This document shows, piece after piece, positions 25,661 to 34,378 of a DNA stretch of 64,000 nucleotides. Position 1 is the stretch's first letter. Each line of letters opens with the position of its first letter. Position numbers and translations under genes: made by a program. Source of the DNA: Microbacterium ulmi (lineage in GTDB: Bacteria > Actinomycetota > Actinomycetes > Actinomycetales > Microbacteriaceae); NCBI RefSeq assembly GCF_011759705.1, contig NZ_JAAOZF010000001.1, positions 741,152-805,151 of the forward strand, given 5' to 3'. A model generated the notes under the pieces. It saw nothing but the letters and a program-made list of their open reading frames with translations, ran no database searches and had not been told where the DNA came from.

Positions 25661-25861
25661 ATGGGAATCATGGACGACGCGAAAGAGGCCGCGGAGACGA
25701 CCGGCCGCAAGATCAAGGAAGCGTGGGAGGACACGACCGACAAGATCGGCGACAAGGTCGACGAGATGAAGGCCGACGCGAACGTCAAGAAGGCAGAGGC
25801 CGAGCGCGACTCCGTCGAAGCCCGCAACGACTTCAAGGAGAAGCTCCGCGACGAGGAGTGA
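25661..25861 (+). CDS. Small hydrophilic coiled-coil protein (CsbD/LEA-like)
   Basis: 66 aa, very rich in Lys, Glu, Asp and Ala, helical throughout (IKEAWEDTTDKIGDKVDEMK), without cysteines or hydrophobic core. Composition is like stress-induced CsbD or LEA-type proteins, though I cannot assign a family. AGAGGAG precedes the ATG. Followed by a strong terminator. Confidence 0.75.
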   Translation: MGIMDDAKEAAETTGRKIKEAWEDTTDKIGDKVDEMKADANVKKAEAERDSVEARNDFKEKLRDEE

Positions 25862-25884
25862 TCGCCGGATCGCGATCGCAGGAG

Positions 25885-25914
25885 GGGCCCCCGGACGATG
25901 GCGTCCGGGGGCCC
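25885..25914 (+). terminator. Hairpin terminator
   Basis: GGGCCCCCGGACG (25885-25897), loop ATGG, CGTCCGGGGGCCC (25902-25914): perfect 13-bp stem between convergent genes, so it may serve both. Confidence 0.75.
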
Positions 25915-25951
25915 TGTCGTGCGGCGCCGCCCATGCGACCCCGATGCCGTG

Positions 25952-26890
25952 TCAGAGCGCGGCGATGCGCCAGGACGCCTCGGCCGACGCGCCGGGCTCG
26001 AGCACGATGAGGCCCGTGTCGTAGTCGTACGAGTCCGCGTTGAACGCGTCCGGTGCGCACGTCATGGGCTCGACGGCGAGGCCGGCGCGGTGGCCTGGCG
26101 CGCCGGGGACGCCGTCGGCCGTGTGGACCTGAACCCACGGGCACGCGGCATCCCAGCTCATCTGCACGCCCGTGCCCGACGGGTCTGAGAGACGCACGAC
26201 CGCGAGGCCGTCCTGTCCGCGCACGAGGCCCGTGAAGGCGTGGTCGAGCGCGACGGCGCCGATCGCGCGGGCCGCGCGGAAGTCGAAGCGGGCCGGATCG
26301 ACGTCGACGCCCCGCAGCTCGGTCGGGCTCAGCCGGTCGTCGGTGAGGAGGACCTCGGCGGCGGGAAGCTCGAGGGTCCAGCTGTCGAGGGCGCCGGGCC
26401 CCGCGACGAGGTAGGGATGGGGGCCCGTCCCCCAGGGCGCGGCATCCGCGCTCTCGTTGCGGGCGGTCACTGTCTGCGTGAGCCCGTCGGCGCGCAGCGA
26501 GTACGTCGTCTCGACGACGACACGCCACGGATAGCCCGTCTGCGGCTCGACGACGGCTGCGAGGGTCACGTGACCCGAGCCCTTGTCGACCGTGTCGAAC
26601 TCGAGCCACGGCGAGAGCCCGTGCAGCGCGTGTCCGCGGGCGGGCTCGGTGAGCGGCACCTGGTGCTCGGACCCGGCGAAGGAGTACGCGCCGTCGACGA
26701 TTCGGTTGGGCCACGGCGCGAGGGTCACGCCGCGATAGGCGGGGCGAAGCTCGTCGGCGTCGAAGGGCACGACGAGGTCGCGCCCCTCGAAACGCAGCGA
26801 CCGCAGCGAAGCGCCGACGCTCGCGACGACGGCTTCGTAGTCACCCGCCCGCAGGGCGTGCTGAGTTCCGGAGAGGGGGGTGCGTGCCAT
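25952..26890 (-). CDS. Aldose 1-epimerase family protein
   Basis: 312 aa galactose-mutarotase fold: interconverts sugar anomers. Seen: PWPNRIVDGAYSF near the N terminus, the catalytic-region HGLSPWLEF, NESADAAPWGTGPHPYL, and a late GLAVEPMTCAPDAFN with the conserved Glu-Pro-Met-Thr. Cytosolic. Divergent from the epimerase gene at 27137. Confidence 0.9.
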   Translation of the reverse strand: MARTPLSGTQHALRAGDYEAVVASVGASLRSLRFEGRDLVVPFDADELRPAYRGVTLAPWPNRIVDGAYSFAGSEHQVPLTEPARGHALHGLSPWLEFDTVDKGSGHVTLAAVVEPQTGYPWRVVVETTYSLRADGLTQTVTARNESADAAPWGTGPHPYLVAGPGALDSWTLELPAAEVLLTDDRLSPTELRGVDVDPARFDFRAARAIGAVALDHAFTGLVRGQDGLAVVRLSDPSGTGVQMSWDAACPWVQVHTADGVPGAPGHRAGLAVEPMTCAPDAFNADSYDYDTGLIVLEPGASAEASWRIAAL

Positions 26891-26988
26891 TGGTTCGATT
26901 CCCTGTGCGAGTCGGTGGTGGGGCTGATTCCAGCGAGCCGGCGCTGGATGCCGCACGCCGTCGTGGACTCGTCGATCACGACGAGGTC

Positions 26989-27033
26989 GGTCTTGGCGAG
27001 GTCGGTCTTGGCGAGGTCGGTCTTGGCGAGATC
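26989..27033. repeat. Three copies of a 15-bp repeat
   Basis: GAGGTCGGTCTTGGC repeated three times exactly, in the divergent 246-bp region between the aldose epimerase and the SDR-type epimerase. No gene is seen in this region. Confidence 0.85.
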
Positions 27034-27136
27034 GCGGAGCACCTCGATGCCGACGGCGGCCGACACGACAGCCGACATAACAGTATGGTGCGCAACGCCC
27101 GTCCGTCGCACGCCGCCGTCGTGGCACGCTGGGAGC

Positions 27137-27982
27137 ATGCGCATCGCACTCACGGGATCTTCGGGCAAGCTGGGCGCCGTCGTCGCCAGGGAACTCCGCA
27201 CAGCAGGGCACGACGTCATCGGGATGGACGTCGTGGGTGCCCGCGGCCACGACTTCGTCGAGGTCGACCTCACCGACTACGGCCAGGTCGTCGACGCGTT
27301 CACGTCGGTGAACGACCGCCACGACGGGATCGACGCCGTCGTGCATCTCGCGGCGATCCCGGCACCCGGCATCCGAAGCGACGTCGCGACCTTCCACAAC
27401 AACATGCCCGCGACGTTCAACGTCTTCTGGGCGGCCGTGCGGCTCGGCATCCGGCGCATCGTCTACGCGTCGAGCGAGACGGTGCTCGGCCTCCCGTTCG
27501 ACGTGCCGCCGCCGTATGTGCCCGTCGACGAGGAGTATCCGGCCCGGCCCGAGTCGGTGTACTCGCTCGTGAAGCACCTCGAGGAGCAGCTCGCGATCGA
27601 GCTCGTGCGGTGGCATCCTGACCTGTCGATCACGGCGCTGCGCTTCTCGAACGTCATGGTCCCGGAGGACTACGCCGCATTCGGCGCGTTCGACGCCGAC
27701 GCGCGGCGTCGCAAGTGGAACCTGTGGGGGTACATCGACGCGCGAGACGGCGCCCAGGCCGTGCAGCGCGCCCTCGAGGTCGCTCCCGCCGGGTTCGACC
27801 GGTTCATCATCGCGGCGGCCGACACCGTCATGAGCCGCCCCGACGACGAGCTGCTCGCCGAGGTCTTCCCCGACGTGCCGCGCAAGAGAGAGTTCGGGCC
27901 GAACGACACGCTGCTGTCGATCGAGAAGGCCCGTCGCCTCCTCGGCTACGAGCCGCGGCACTCGTGGCGCGATCACGTCTGA
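27137..27982 (+). CDS. NAD-dependent epimerase/dehydratase (SDR)
   Basis: 281 aa extended-type SDR. NAD motif GSSGKLG at residue 8, VVHLAAIP near 70, and the catalytic S-Y-x3-K set (YASSETVLG, then YSLVKHLEE). Acts on a sugar or nucleotide sugar; its position opposite an aldose epimerase fits sugar metabolism. Length is a little short of classical UDP-glucose epimerases. Substrate unknown. Confidence 0.88.
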   Translation: MRIALTGSSGKLGAVVARELRTAGHDVIGMDVVGARGHDFVEVDLTDYGQVVDAFTSVNDRHDGIDAVVHLAAIPAPGIRSDVATFHNNMPATFNVFWAAVRLGIRRIVYASSETVLGLPFDVPPPYVPVDEEYPARPESVYSLVKHLEEQLAIELVRWHPDLSITALRFSNVMVPEDYAAFGAFDADARRRKWNLWGYIDARDGAQAVQRALEVAPAGFDRFIIAAADTVMSRPDDELLAEVFPDVPRKREFGPNDTLLSIEKARRLLGYEPRHSWRDHV

Positions 27983-28018
27983 CACGATCACGTCTGACGC
28001 GTCCCCGCGCGCTGGCGG

Positions 28019-28675
28019 CTACGGCCGGACGAGCACCTTGAGGGCCTCGCGCGCATCCATCGCACGGTAGGCCCCTGGGGTCTCGTCGAGAGGCACCTCG
28101 CGGTCGAACACACGGCCCGGGTCGACCGAGCCGTCGAGGACGCCGGGCAGGAGCCGCTCGATGTACGCACGGACGGGCGCGACGCCGCCCGTGACGGCGG
28201 CGTGCCAGCCCGTGCCGTAGACGTCGGAGAGCGTCAGCAGCGACGGGACGAGCGACTCGTCGACCGCCGCGTGGACGACGACGAGCGTGCCGTCGGCCTG
28301 CGGCACGCGCACGGCCTCGGCCTGGCCGCCGACCCCCGGCGCCGTGCCGAACACGCCGCCGTGACGGCACGAGGTCTGCAGCCCCTCACGGCAGAAGTCG
28401 CACGTGCCGTCCGACCACACGAACGGCGCGATGACGAAGTCGCCGCGGCGGATCGTCGTCACCTCGGCCCCGACATCCTCCACGATGCCGACGAACTCGT
28501 GGCCCATCGCTCGCCCAGCCGGGGTCTCGGGCAGGCTGTGGAAGGGATGCAGGTCGCTTCCGCACACGCACGCCGCCGTCACCCGCACGAGCGCATCGGT
28601 CGGCCGCTCGATCGAGGCGTCGGGCACCTCGATGACGCGCACGTCGCCGGCTCCGAACATGTAGGTCGCACGCAT
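28019..28675 (-). pseudogene. Zinc alcohol dehydrogenase missing its coenzyme domain
   Basis: 218 aa in an intact frame, against ~345 for the family. The N-terminal catalytic domain is complete: CGSDLHPF, GHEFVG, and the structural-zinc loop CDFCREGLQTSC. It runs to YGTGWHAAVTGGV and then jumps directly into the usual C-terminal segment APVRAYIERLLPG...RAMDAREALKVLVRP. The whole Rossmann NAD(P)-binding domain with GxGxxG is absent. A precise in-frame deletion of roughly 125 codons, perhaps between similar VTGGV-type sites, explains it. Probably inactive as a dehydrogenase. Confidence 0.8.
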
Positions 28676-28755
28676 GGGGCTCCTCCGTCAGCTCTGCTCC
28701 GATTCAAGCAGGGATGACTCCGCCCTCGGTCCCGCGAAGATCCTAGGCTCGGAGC

Positions 28756-29391
28756 ATGCGCCGCATCCCGGTCGATGAACGCGACTCCATGTGGGAGGCG
28801 CACGGCGCGCGCTATCGCATGTACACGTTCAGCGGCCCGCGCTACACCGTCGAGACGTTCGACCTCCGAGACACGACGCTCGACCGGGCGCTGGAGATGG
28901 GCGCGATCGCGACCCGTTCGGGGATGCTGTGGGCGCTCGCGCTCGTCGTCGACGCCGAGCGCGGACGCGGGCTCGTGTGGCTCTCGGGCATGGACTATCA
29001 CGACCACCCGCGCACGGCGGCCGAGTGGCAGCAGCGTCGGCGCATGCAGGACAGGTACCTCGCAGAGCGGAGCAGCCGCCGCGAGCGCGTCACGCTGCCC
29101 GACGGGCGTCGCGTCATCCGCCTCATGCCCGAGTGGGGCGTCACGTGGCCTCTGTGGGAGAGCTTCACGGATGCGCATCTGCTCGACGCGGCCGATCTCG
29201 GGCTGAGCGACGAGCTCTCGGAGGCGCTCCGCGCGTGGAACGCCGAGTGGAACGACCGCTCCGAGACCGAGCCGCTGCGCGATCGGGCTGCCTGGCTCGC
29301 GGAGGGCCGGCGACTCCACGCCGCGCTCCAGGCCGAGGTCGCCGCGTTCGCCGAGGTGCGGCCGGAGTTCGGAGGGGAGGGAGAGCCGTGA
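28756..29391 (+). CDS. Hypothetical actinobacterial protein
   Basis: 211 aa, soluble, rich in Trp, Arg and Glu. No motif recognised. Overlaps the next start by GTGA, so it is translated with the DUF1992 protein. Region 160-200 is helical. Confidence 0.75.
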   Translation: MRRIPVDERDSMWEAHGARYRMYTFSGPRYTVETFDLRDTTLDRALEMGAIATRSGMLWALALVVDAERGRGLVWLSGMDYHDHPRTAAEWQQRRRMQDRYLAERSSRRERVTLPDGRRVIRLMPEWGVTWPLWESFTDAHLLDAADLGLSDELSEALRAWNAEWNDRSETEPLRDRAAWLAEGRRLHAALQAEVAAFAEVRPEFGGEGEP

Positions 29392-29993
29392 GCGACGACC
29401 CGCGCGAGGCCGCGACGCGGTACCGGATCGAGCGCGAGCTGCGCGAGCAGGGGCTGATCGACGAGGAGACGGATGCCGCATCCCCTCCGACGGACTCGGG
29501 GATCGGTTCGGCGAAGCCGGGCACCCCGACCTCGGCCGACCGCGCCGCCTATGTCGAGACGGCGATCCAGCAGGCGATCCGCCGGGGCGACTTCGACGAC
29601 CTTCCCGGATACGGCAAGCCCCTCGAAGGGCTCGGCGACCACCACGACCCGGACTGGTGGATCCGCCGCAAGATCCAGACCGAGCAGCTGCGCGGCCTCG
29701 GGCCGCCCGCGCTGACGCTCCGCGTCGAGCATGCCGAGTTCGCCGAGCGCGTCGACGCGCTCACGCGCGAAGAGGACGTGCGCGAGTACGTCGAGGACTT
29801 CAACACGCGCGTCATCGAGGCGCGGCGTCAGCTCCTCGGCGGCCCGCCCGTCGTCACGCCGACGCACGAGGTCGAGGCGGAGGTCGTCGCGTGGCGCGAG
29901 CGGCGGGCGGCGCGAAGGGATGCCGAGACCGCCGCGACGGCGCAGGCCGAGGCATCCGCTCGCCGCCGCCCGTGGCTGCGCAGACGCCGCTGA
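29388..29993 (+). CDS. DUF1992 (DnaJ-homologue C28 type) protein
   Basis: 201 aa. The DUF1992 core is plain: YVETAIQQAIRRGDFDDLPG, GKPLEGLGDHHDPDWWIRRK, then a helical tail. Function unknown; the family is related by name only to DnaJ. GTG start overlaps the upstream stop. Confidence 0.88.
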   Translation: MSDDPREAATRYRIERELREQGLIDEETDAASPPTDSGIGSAKPGTPTSADRAAYVETAIQQAIRRGDFDDLPGYGKPLEGLGDHHDPDWWIRRKIQTEQLRGLGPPALTLRVEHAEFAERVDALTREEDVREYVEDFNTRVIEARRQLLGGPPVVTPTHEVEAEVVAWRERRAARRDAETAATAQAEASARRRPWLRRRR

Positions 29994-30014
29994 CGACGCC
30001 GTCCGGCGCGCACG

Positions 30015-30233
30015 CTACAGCGCGCCGATCCGCTCCTTGAGCACGGCGACCGTGTCGGCGGGCACCTGCCCCGCCGACATCGCGAGGAGCTGGTTCACGG
30101 GCAGGCTCTTGACGAACCCGATCATGGGGTGCGCGGGCAGCTCGGGGACGAGCTCGTCGATGATCGCGCGGGCCTGCGGATCGTCGAGCAGCTCGGCGAG
30201 GGTCGTGGTGTCGAGGTCGAAGCGGCCGGCCAT
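30015..30233 (-). CDS. Small conserved hypothetical protein
   Basis: 72 aa, start ATG 30233 with AAGGAGA 6 bp upstream. Sequence TLAELLDDPQARAIIDELVP and PMIGFVKSLPVNQLLAMSAG resembles short helical segments fused to some sugar-processing enzymes, but no function can be named. Convergent with DUF1992, divergent from RNase H. Confidence 0.7.
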   Translation of the reverse strand: MAGRFDLDTTTLAELLDDPQARAIIDELVPELPAHPMIGFVKSLPVNQLLAMSAGQVPADTVAVLKERIGAL

Positions 30234-30321
30234 GCGATCTCCTTCGATGTGCGGTCCTGCAAGGATGCCATGGAAGGATGCCATGGAAGGTCGCGGCATC
30301 CGATGCCGTTAACCTGGCTTG

Positions 30322-30867
30322 ATGACTTCCGACAGCCCGTACATCGTCGCGACCGACGGCGCCTGCAAGGGCAACCCCGGCCCCGCGGGCTGGGCGTGGG
30401 TCGCCGAGGACGGCCATTGGGCGGCCGGATCGATCCCCGAGGGCACCAATAACATCGGCGAGCTTCTCGGGCTCCTGCACGCGATCGACGACCACCGCGA
30501 CGTCGCGCACCTGGTCGTGCAGGCCGACTCGAGGTACGCGATCGACACGTACACGAAGTGGATGGACGGCCACCGCGCGCGCGGCTGGAAGACGTCGGCG
30601 AAGCAGCCCGTCAAGAACCGCGAGATCCTCGAGCAGCTCATCGCGGCCCGCGACGCGCGCCGAGCCGCGGGGCTTCCGGATGTCGTGCTCGAGCACGTGC
30701 GCGGGCACTCGGGGCACCGGCTGAACTCGTGGGCCGACGAGCGCGCCGTGCGCGCGTCGGAGCACGCCGCGAAGGGCGTCGCCTCGGCGTGGTCGTCGCT
30801 CGGAGCGCAGGATCGCATCGACGTGTCGGTCGCGCCCCCCAAGAGCGCAGAGGACCGCGTCCGGTAG
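30322..30867 (+). CDS. rnhA: Ribonuclease H family protein
   Basis: 181 aa. Cuts RNA in RNA-DNA hybrids. Catalytic carboxylates are visible: Asp in VATDGACKGNPGPAG, Glu in NNIGELLGLLHA, Asp in VQADSRYAID, and the late WADERA; the basic KMDGHRARGWKTSAKQPVKN substrate loop is also present. A ~30-residue tail follows the usual end. Two tandem AAGGATGCCATGG copies lie upstream. Confidence 0.92.
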   Translation: MTSDSPYIVATDGACKGNPGPAGWAWVAEDGHWAAGSIPEGTNNIGELLGLLHAIDDHRDVAHLVVQADSRYAIDTYTKWMDGHRARGWKTSAKQPVKNREILEQLIAARDARRAAGLPDVVLEHVRGHSGHRLNSWADERAVRASEHAAKGVASAWSSLGAQDRIDVSVAPPKSAEDRVR

Positions 30868-30878
30868 CGCCGGGACGC

Positions 30879-31026
30879 GGCATCCGCCCCCGGTCACCCG
30901 GCCCCCGGTCACTCGGCATCCGCCCCCAAGTCACTCGGCATCCGCCCCCGGTCACTCGGCATCCGCCTGCGGTCACTCGGCATCCGGTCACTCGGCATCC
31001 GGTCACTCGGCATCCGGTCACTCGGC
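30879..31026. repeat. Tandem repeat array with core GGTCACTCGGCATCC
   Basis: Four exact or near-exact 15-bp copies (from 30971) preceded by about four longer 21-22-bp versions carrying an extra GCCCCC. The last copy contains the stop codon of the LtaS-like gene. Every unit contains GCATCC. It separates two convergent genes. Confidence 0.9.
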
Positions 31027-32643
31027 GCCGAAGGCGCGGAAGAACCGGTCCCGGAAGGCGTCCATCCGCCACACGGGGGCGTCGGGAGAGGGGCGGACGC
31101 CCTCGTCCCAGCCCCACGACGCGATGCGGTCGAGAACGGCGCGATCCTGCGCGATGATCGTGACGGGCACGTCGGCGGCGGCATCCGGCCCGCTCACGAT
31201 CCGCGCAGGCTGATGGTCGCCCAGCACGACGAGCACGAGGCCGGGCTGATCGTGCTCGTGCAGGAACGAGAACATCGCCCCGAACGAGTACTCGATCGAC
31301 TCGCCGTAGAGCCGCTGCACGGTCTTCGGGTCGCTCCACGCCTCGGCCGGCGAGAGGCCGCGCGAGGGCTGGGGATCGAACACCGACCCGTCGCCGAGCT
31401 CGTCCCACGGCACGAGCTCGGGCAGAGGGGTCCAGGGCGTGTGCGACGAGACCAAGTCGATCTCGGCCATCACCGGCTCGTGCGGCGCCGCGAGCTCCCG
31501 GTCGAAGAAGTGCTTCCACGTGTACTGGTCCGGCACGCGCGCGTAGCTGAAGGCCGGGCCGCGGTAGCCGACGTTGCGCGCGTTCAGCTGCGCGTCGTAC
31601 CCGTAGAACGAGGCGCCGACCGACCACGGCGCGCCGTTGGACGGCACGTCCGCGACCGTGCGCCAGCCGGCCGCGCCGAAGGCTCCCGCGAGGGTCAGGC
31701 GGTCGGTCGACGTGACCTGGTCGTACTTCAGCTGCGAGTCGACCCACAGCCCGCTCTGCAGCGTCGCATGCGCGAGCCAGCTCACGCCGCCGAACGTCGG
31801 AGACGTCAGGAAGGCGCTCCGGGCGGAGTACCCGTCGCGCTCGAGCTGCCTGCCGCCGTCCTCCAGAACGCGGCCGACGCCCGCGGAGAAGGTCGTGCCT
31901 TCGACGGCTGCGCGCCCGTAGCTCTCGACGAACGCGATCACGACGTCCTTCCCGTCGAGCCCCGCCAGCAGCTCCTCCGCGGGGACGTCGCGGAACGGGT
32001 CCGCGCGCCGCGCCTGCTCGAACGCCGCCTGCTCGCGCAGGGCCGCGACGGTGCGCGACGACGTCGCCGCGACCGTGTCGACGGCACGGGATGCCGCGAA
32101 CCGCGCGCCGGGCGCGATATCCGCCCCCGCGAGCGCGAAGGCCGTCCACACGGCGACCGCCGCCGCGAGGACGGCCCGTCCCCGCCCGTCGTGCCGGCGG
32201 ACGACGTCGGCCGTGCGCAGCGCCGCCCACGCGATCCCGGCGACGCCGCCGGCAGCGGCCGCCACGACGAGGCCGAGCAGGAGCCCCGCGACGACGGGGC
32301 CCGCGGCATCCTGCACGACCCCATACGCATCCGCGACGCGCGGGCCGTCGCCGACGGGCTCGAAGGCGTGGTCGACGGTCGCGCGGAAGCCCGCGTCGAG
32401 CGCCGCGAGGACGATCGCGGCGACGACGAAGACGCCGAACGAGGCGGAGACCACGCGGCGCACGAGCACCCACGGGGTCGCGACGAGGACGAGCAGCACG
32501 GCGACCGACTCGAACGGCAGGGCGATCGCGGCGAGCGCAGCCCCCGCCGACAGGATGCCAGGGACGGCCGGTGCGACCACGAGCACGACGATCGCGACGA
32601 CCGTGCGCGCCGCGGGGGGCACGCGGATCGCTCGCCGCCGCAT
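31018..32643 (-). CDS. LtaS-like alkaline-phosphatase-superfamily membrane enzyme
   Basis: 541 aa: four or five N-terminal helices (1-165), then an extracellular sulfatase / phosphoglycerol-transferase-type domain. Seen: DVVIAFVESYGRAAVEG at the expected nucleophile region, SSHTPWTP, and VLGDHQPARIV near the end with the metal-binding Asp-His. The classical LtaS nucleophile Thr cannot be placed with certainty (ESYGRAAVEGTT). It would modify an envelope glycan or lipid with a phosphoryl-alcohol or sulfo group. Last gene of the seven-gene operon, 8 bp after the RibD-like gene. Confidence 0.8.
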   Translation of the reverse strand: MRRRAIRVPPAARTVVAIVVLVVAPAVPGILSAGAALAAIALPFESVAVLLVLVATPWVLVRRVVSASFGVFVVAAIVLAALDAGFRATVDHAFEPVGDGPRVADAYGVVQDAAGPVVAGLLLGLVVAAAAGGVAGIAWAALRTADVVRRHDGRGRAVLAAAVAVWTAFALAGADIAPGARFAASRAVDTVAATSSRTVAALREQAAFEQARRADPFRDVPAEELLAGLDGKDVVIAFVESYGRAAVEGTTFSAGVGRVLEDGGRQLERDGYSARSAFLTSPTFGGVSWLAHATLQSGLWVDSQLKYDQVTSTDRLTLAGAFGAAGWRTVADVPSNGAPWSVGASFYGYDAQLNARNVGYRGPAFSYARVPDQYTWKHFFDRELAAPHEPVMAEIDLVSSHTPWTPLPELVPWDELGDGSVFDPQPSRGLSPAEAWSDPKTVQRLYGESIEYSFGAMFSFLHEHDQPGLVLVVLGDHQPARIVSGPDAAADVPVTIIAQDRAVLDRIASWGWDEGVRPSPDAPVWRMDAFRDRFFRAFGAE

Positions 32644-32651
32644 CGAGCGCC

Positions 32652-33392
32652 TCAGGAGTGCGCGGGAAGGCGCTGCGCCGCCGACGACGCCGCGCCGACG
32701 GCGCCGAACCGGTCGGAGAGCGCGTACCGCAGCAGCACGACGTCGCCGATCGTCCGAGCCTCGGCGAGCGTCGCCCGGCGCGACGCCGTCCACGGGAACC
32801 GCGCCGCCTCGACGAACCGCGGAGCCCGCGCCTCGCCGACGAAGAACGGCGCGACGACGAGCTGCAGCTCGTCGACGAGGTCGGCGGAGAGGAACTGCGT
32901 GTGGAGCTTCCCGCCGCCCTCGACCATGAGTCGATGCACACCGCGGGAGTGCAGATCGGCGAGGACGTCGGTCATGTCCACGCGGGTCCCCGTGCCGAGT
33001 GGCACGACGGTGGCGACGGCGCCGAGGCGCATCGCGATGCGATCGCCCTGCTCCGCCGGGCAGTACACGAGCTTCTCGCTGTCGCCTGCCGCGAAGAACG
33101 CGGCCGTCGGCGCAAGGTCGCCGCTCGCGGTGACCGTGACCTTCGCGGGCGAGCACGGACGCCCGACGGCGGAGCGCAGCATCCGTCGCCCCTCGTCGCG
33201 GATGAGCAGACGCGGGTCGTCGCGGCGCACGGTGGAGGCGCCCACCATGATCGCGTCGCTCTCGGCGCGCACCTGATCGACGCGGTCGAAGTCGGCCGGG
33301 TTCGACATCGCAAGGCGCCGCGGATCGGCGCTGTCGAGATACCCGTCGATCGACATGGCGCAGCTGAGAGTGACGTAGGGACGATCGCTCAT
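32652..33392 (-). CDS. RibD C-terminal-type pyrimidine reductase
   Basis: 246 aa dihydrofolate-reductase-like fold: YVTLSCAMSIDGYLD, VRAESDAIMVGASTVRRDDP, and HRLMVEGGGKLHTQFL are hallmarks of the reductase half of RibD (NADPH-dependent reduction of the ribosylaminopyrimidine). No deaminase domain. Its place inside an envelope-type operon rather than a riboflavin operon suggests a dedicated role. ATGA overlap with the upstream gene. Confidence 0.85.
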   Translation of the reverse strand: MSDRPYVTLSCAMSIDGYLDSADPRRLAMSNPADFDRVDQVRAESDAIMVGASTVRRDDPRLLIRDEGRRMLRSAVGRPCSPAKVTVTASGDLAPTAAFFAAGDSEKLVYCPAEQGDRIAMRLGAVATVVPLGTGTRVDMTDVLADLHSRGVHRLMVEGGGKLHTQFLSADLVDELQLVVAPFFVGEARAPRFVEAARFPWTASRRATLAEARTIGDVVLLRYALSDRFGAVGAASSAAQRLPAHS

Positions 33393-34378
33393 GCGGACGA
33401 CTCCTGACGGAAGGCTACTCCGGTCTCGGGCCGTTCCGCCGGGAGAGCGACCCTCACGGCGCGTGGGCGGCGGGCGGATGCCGCGAGCACGGCCGCGCCC
33501 GGCAGCACCGCGATCGTCGCGAGGACGCCGAACGCCGTCGACGCGGCGACGCCGTCGGCAGCCCCCAGCCCGAGCATCGCGAACGCCCAGGCCGCGACGG
33601 TCTCGCGCGGCCCCCACCCGCCGATGCCGAGCGGGACCGAGCCCGCGAGCACCGTCAGCAGCGCGACGGCGACGAGCTGCGGCGGCGAGGCCGGCACGCC
33701 GACCGCGAGACATGCGACGACGAAGGTCGCGGCGTGGCACGCGACGACGACGATCGACGTCGCCGTGACGTACGCGATCACGCCGGCGCCGCCGAACGCG
33801 ATCCGCGCGTGCGCGAGCTCGCGTCGCAGGGCGCGACGCAGCCGGGCGCTCGCCGCGCAGGCGACCGCGACGACCGCCGCTACGACGGCGGCGAGGCCGA
33901 GAGCGCCCGCGACCGGCTCGTACGCGCGCGCTCCGATGATCACGAGGACGGATGCCGCGAACACGAGCTGCACGATCTGCCCGCCGATCCGCTCGGCCGC
34001 GACGGCGCGGGACGCCTGCGCGACCCGCCCGACGTCGAGTCCGTGCGCGACCGCGCGGTGGACGTCGCCCACGACCCCGCCGGGCAGGACGCTGTTGAGC
34101 AGCTGCGAGCGGTAGCAGGCCGCGACGGCGGCGGACAGCCGGATCGGCACGTCGAGTCGGCGGGCGACGGTGTGCCAGCGCACGGCCGCCGCGACGGTCG
34201 CGACGGCCGACAGTGCGAGCGCCGCCGCCACCGTGAGCGGCGACACGGCGGCGAGACCGCGGACGAACGCGCCGCCGCCGACCGCCACGAGCACCGCGAT
34301 CAGGATGCCGGCGCCCGCGCCTGCACGGAGGATCGCGCGGGCGCGCCGCGAGAGCGAGAGGAGCCTCAGCGCGGCCAT
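33389..34378 (-). CDS. LPG-synthase TM-region (UPF0104, flippase-like) membrane protein
   Basis: 329 aa, eight or so helices, matching the transmembrane half of lysylphosphatidylglycerol synthases: YRSQLLNSVLPGGVVGDVHRA, AAERIGGQIVQ, and GIGGWGPRETVAAW. No aminoacyl-transferase domain, so it is more like a lipid flippase or substrate channel. Overlaps the methyltransferase by 13 bp and the reductase by 4 bp. Confidence 0.85.
   Translation of the reverse strand: MAALRLLSLSRRARAILRAGAGAGILIAVLVAVGGGAFVRGLAAVSPLTVAAALALSAVATVAAAVRWHTVARRLDVPIRLSAAVAACYRSQLLNSVLPGGVVGDVHRAVAHGLDVGRVAQASRAVAAERIGGQIVQLVFAASVLVIIGARAYEPVAGALGLAAVVAAVVAVACAASARLRRALRRELAHARIAFGGAGVIAYVTATSIVVVACHAATFVVACLAVGVPASPPQLVAVALLTVLAGSVPLGIGGWGPRETVAAWAFAMLGLGAADGVAASTAFGVLATIAVLPGAAVLAASARRPRAVRVALPAERPETGVAFRQESSA

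Noticed and set aside
26989..27273. Minus-strand frame with DLAKT repeats resembling a regulator fragment
   Set aside because: It is the translation of the 15-bp triple repeat plus shadow of the epimerase gene; no start or family match.
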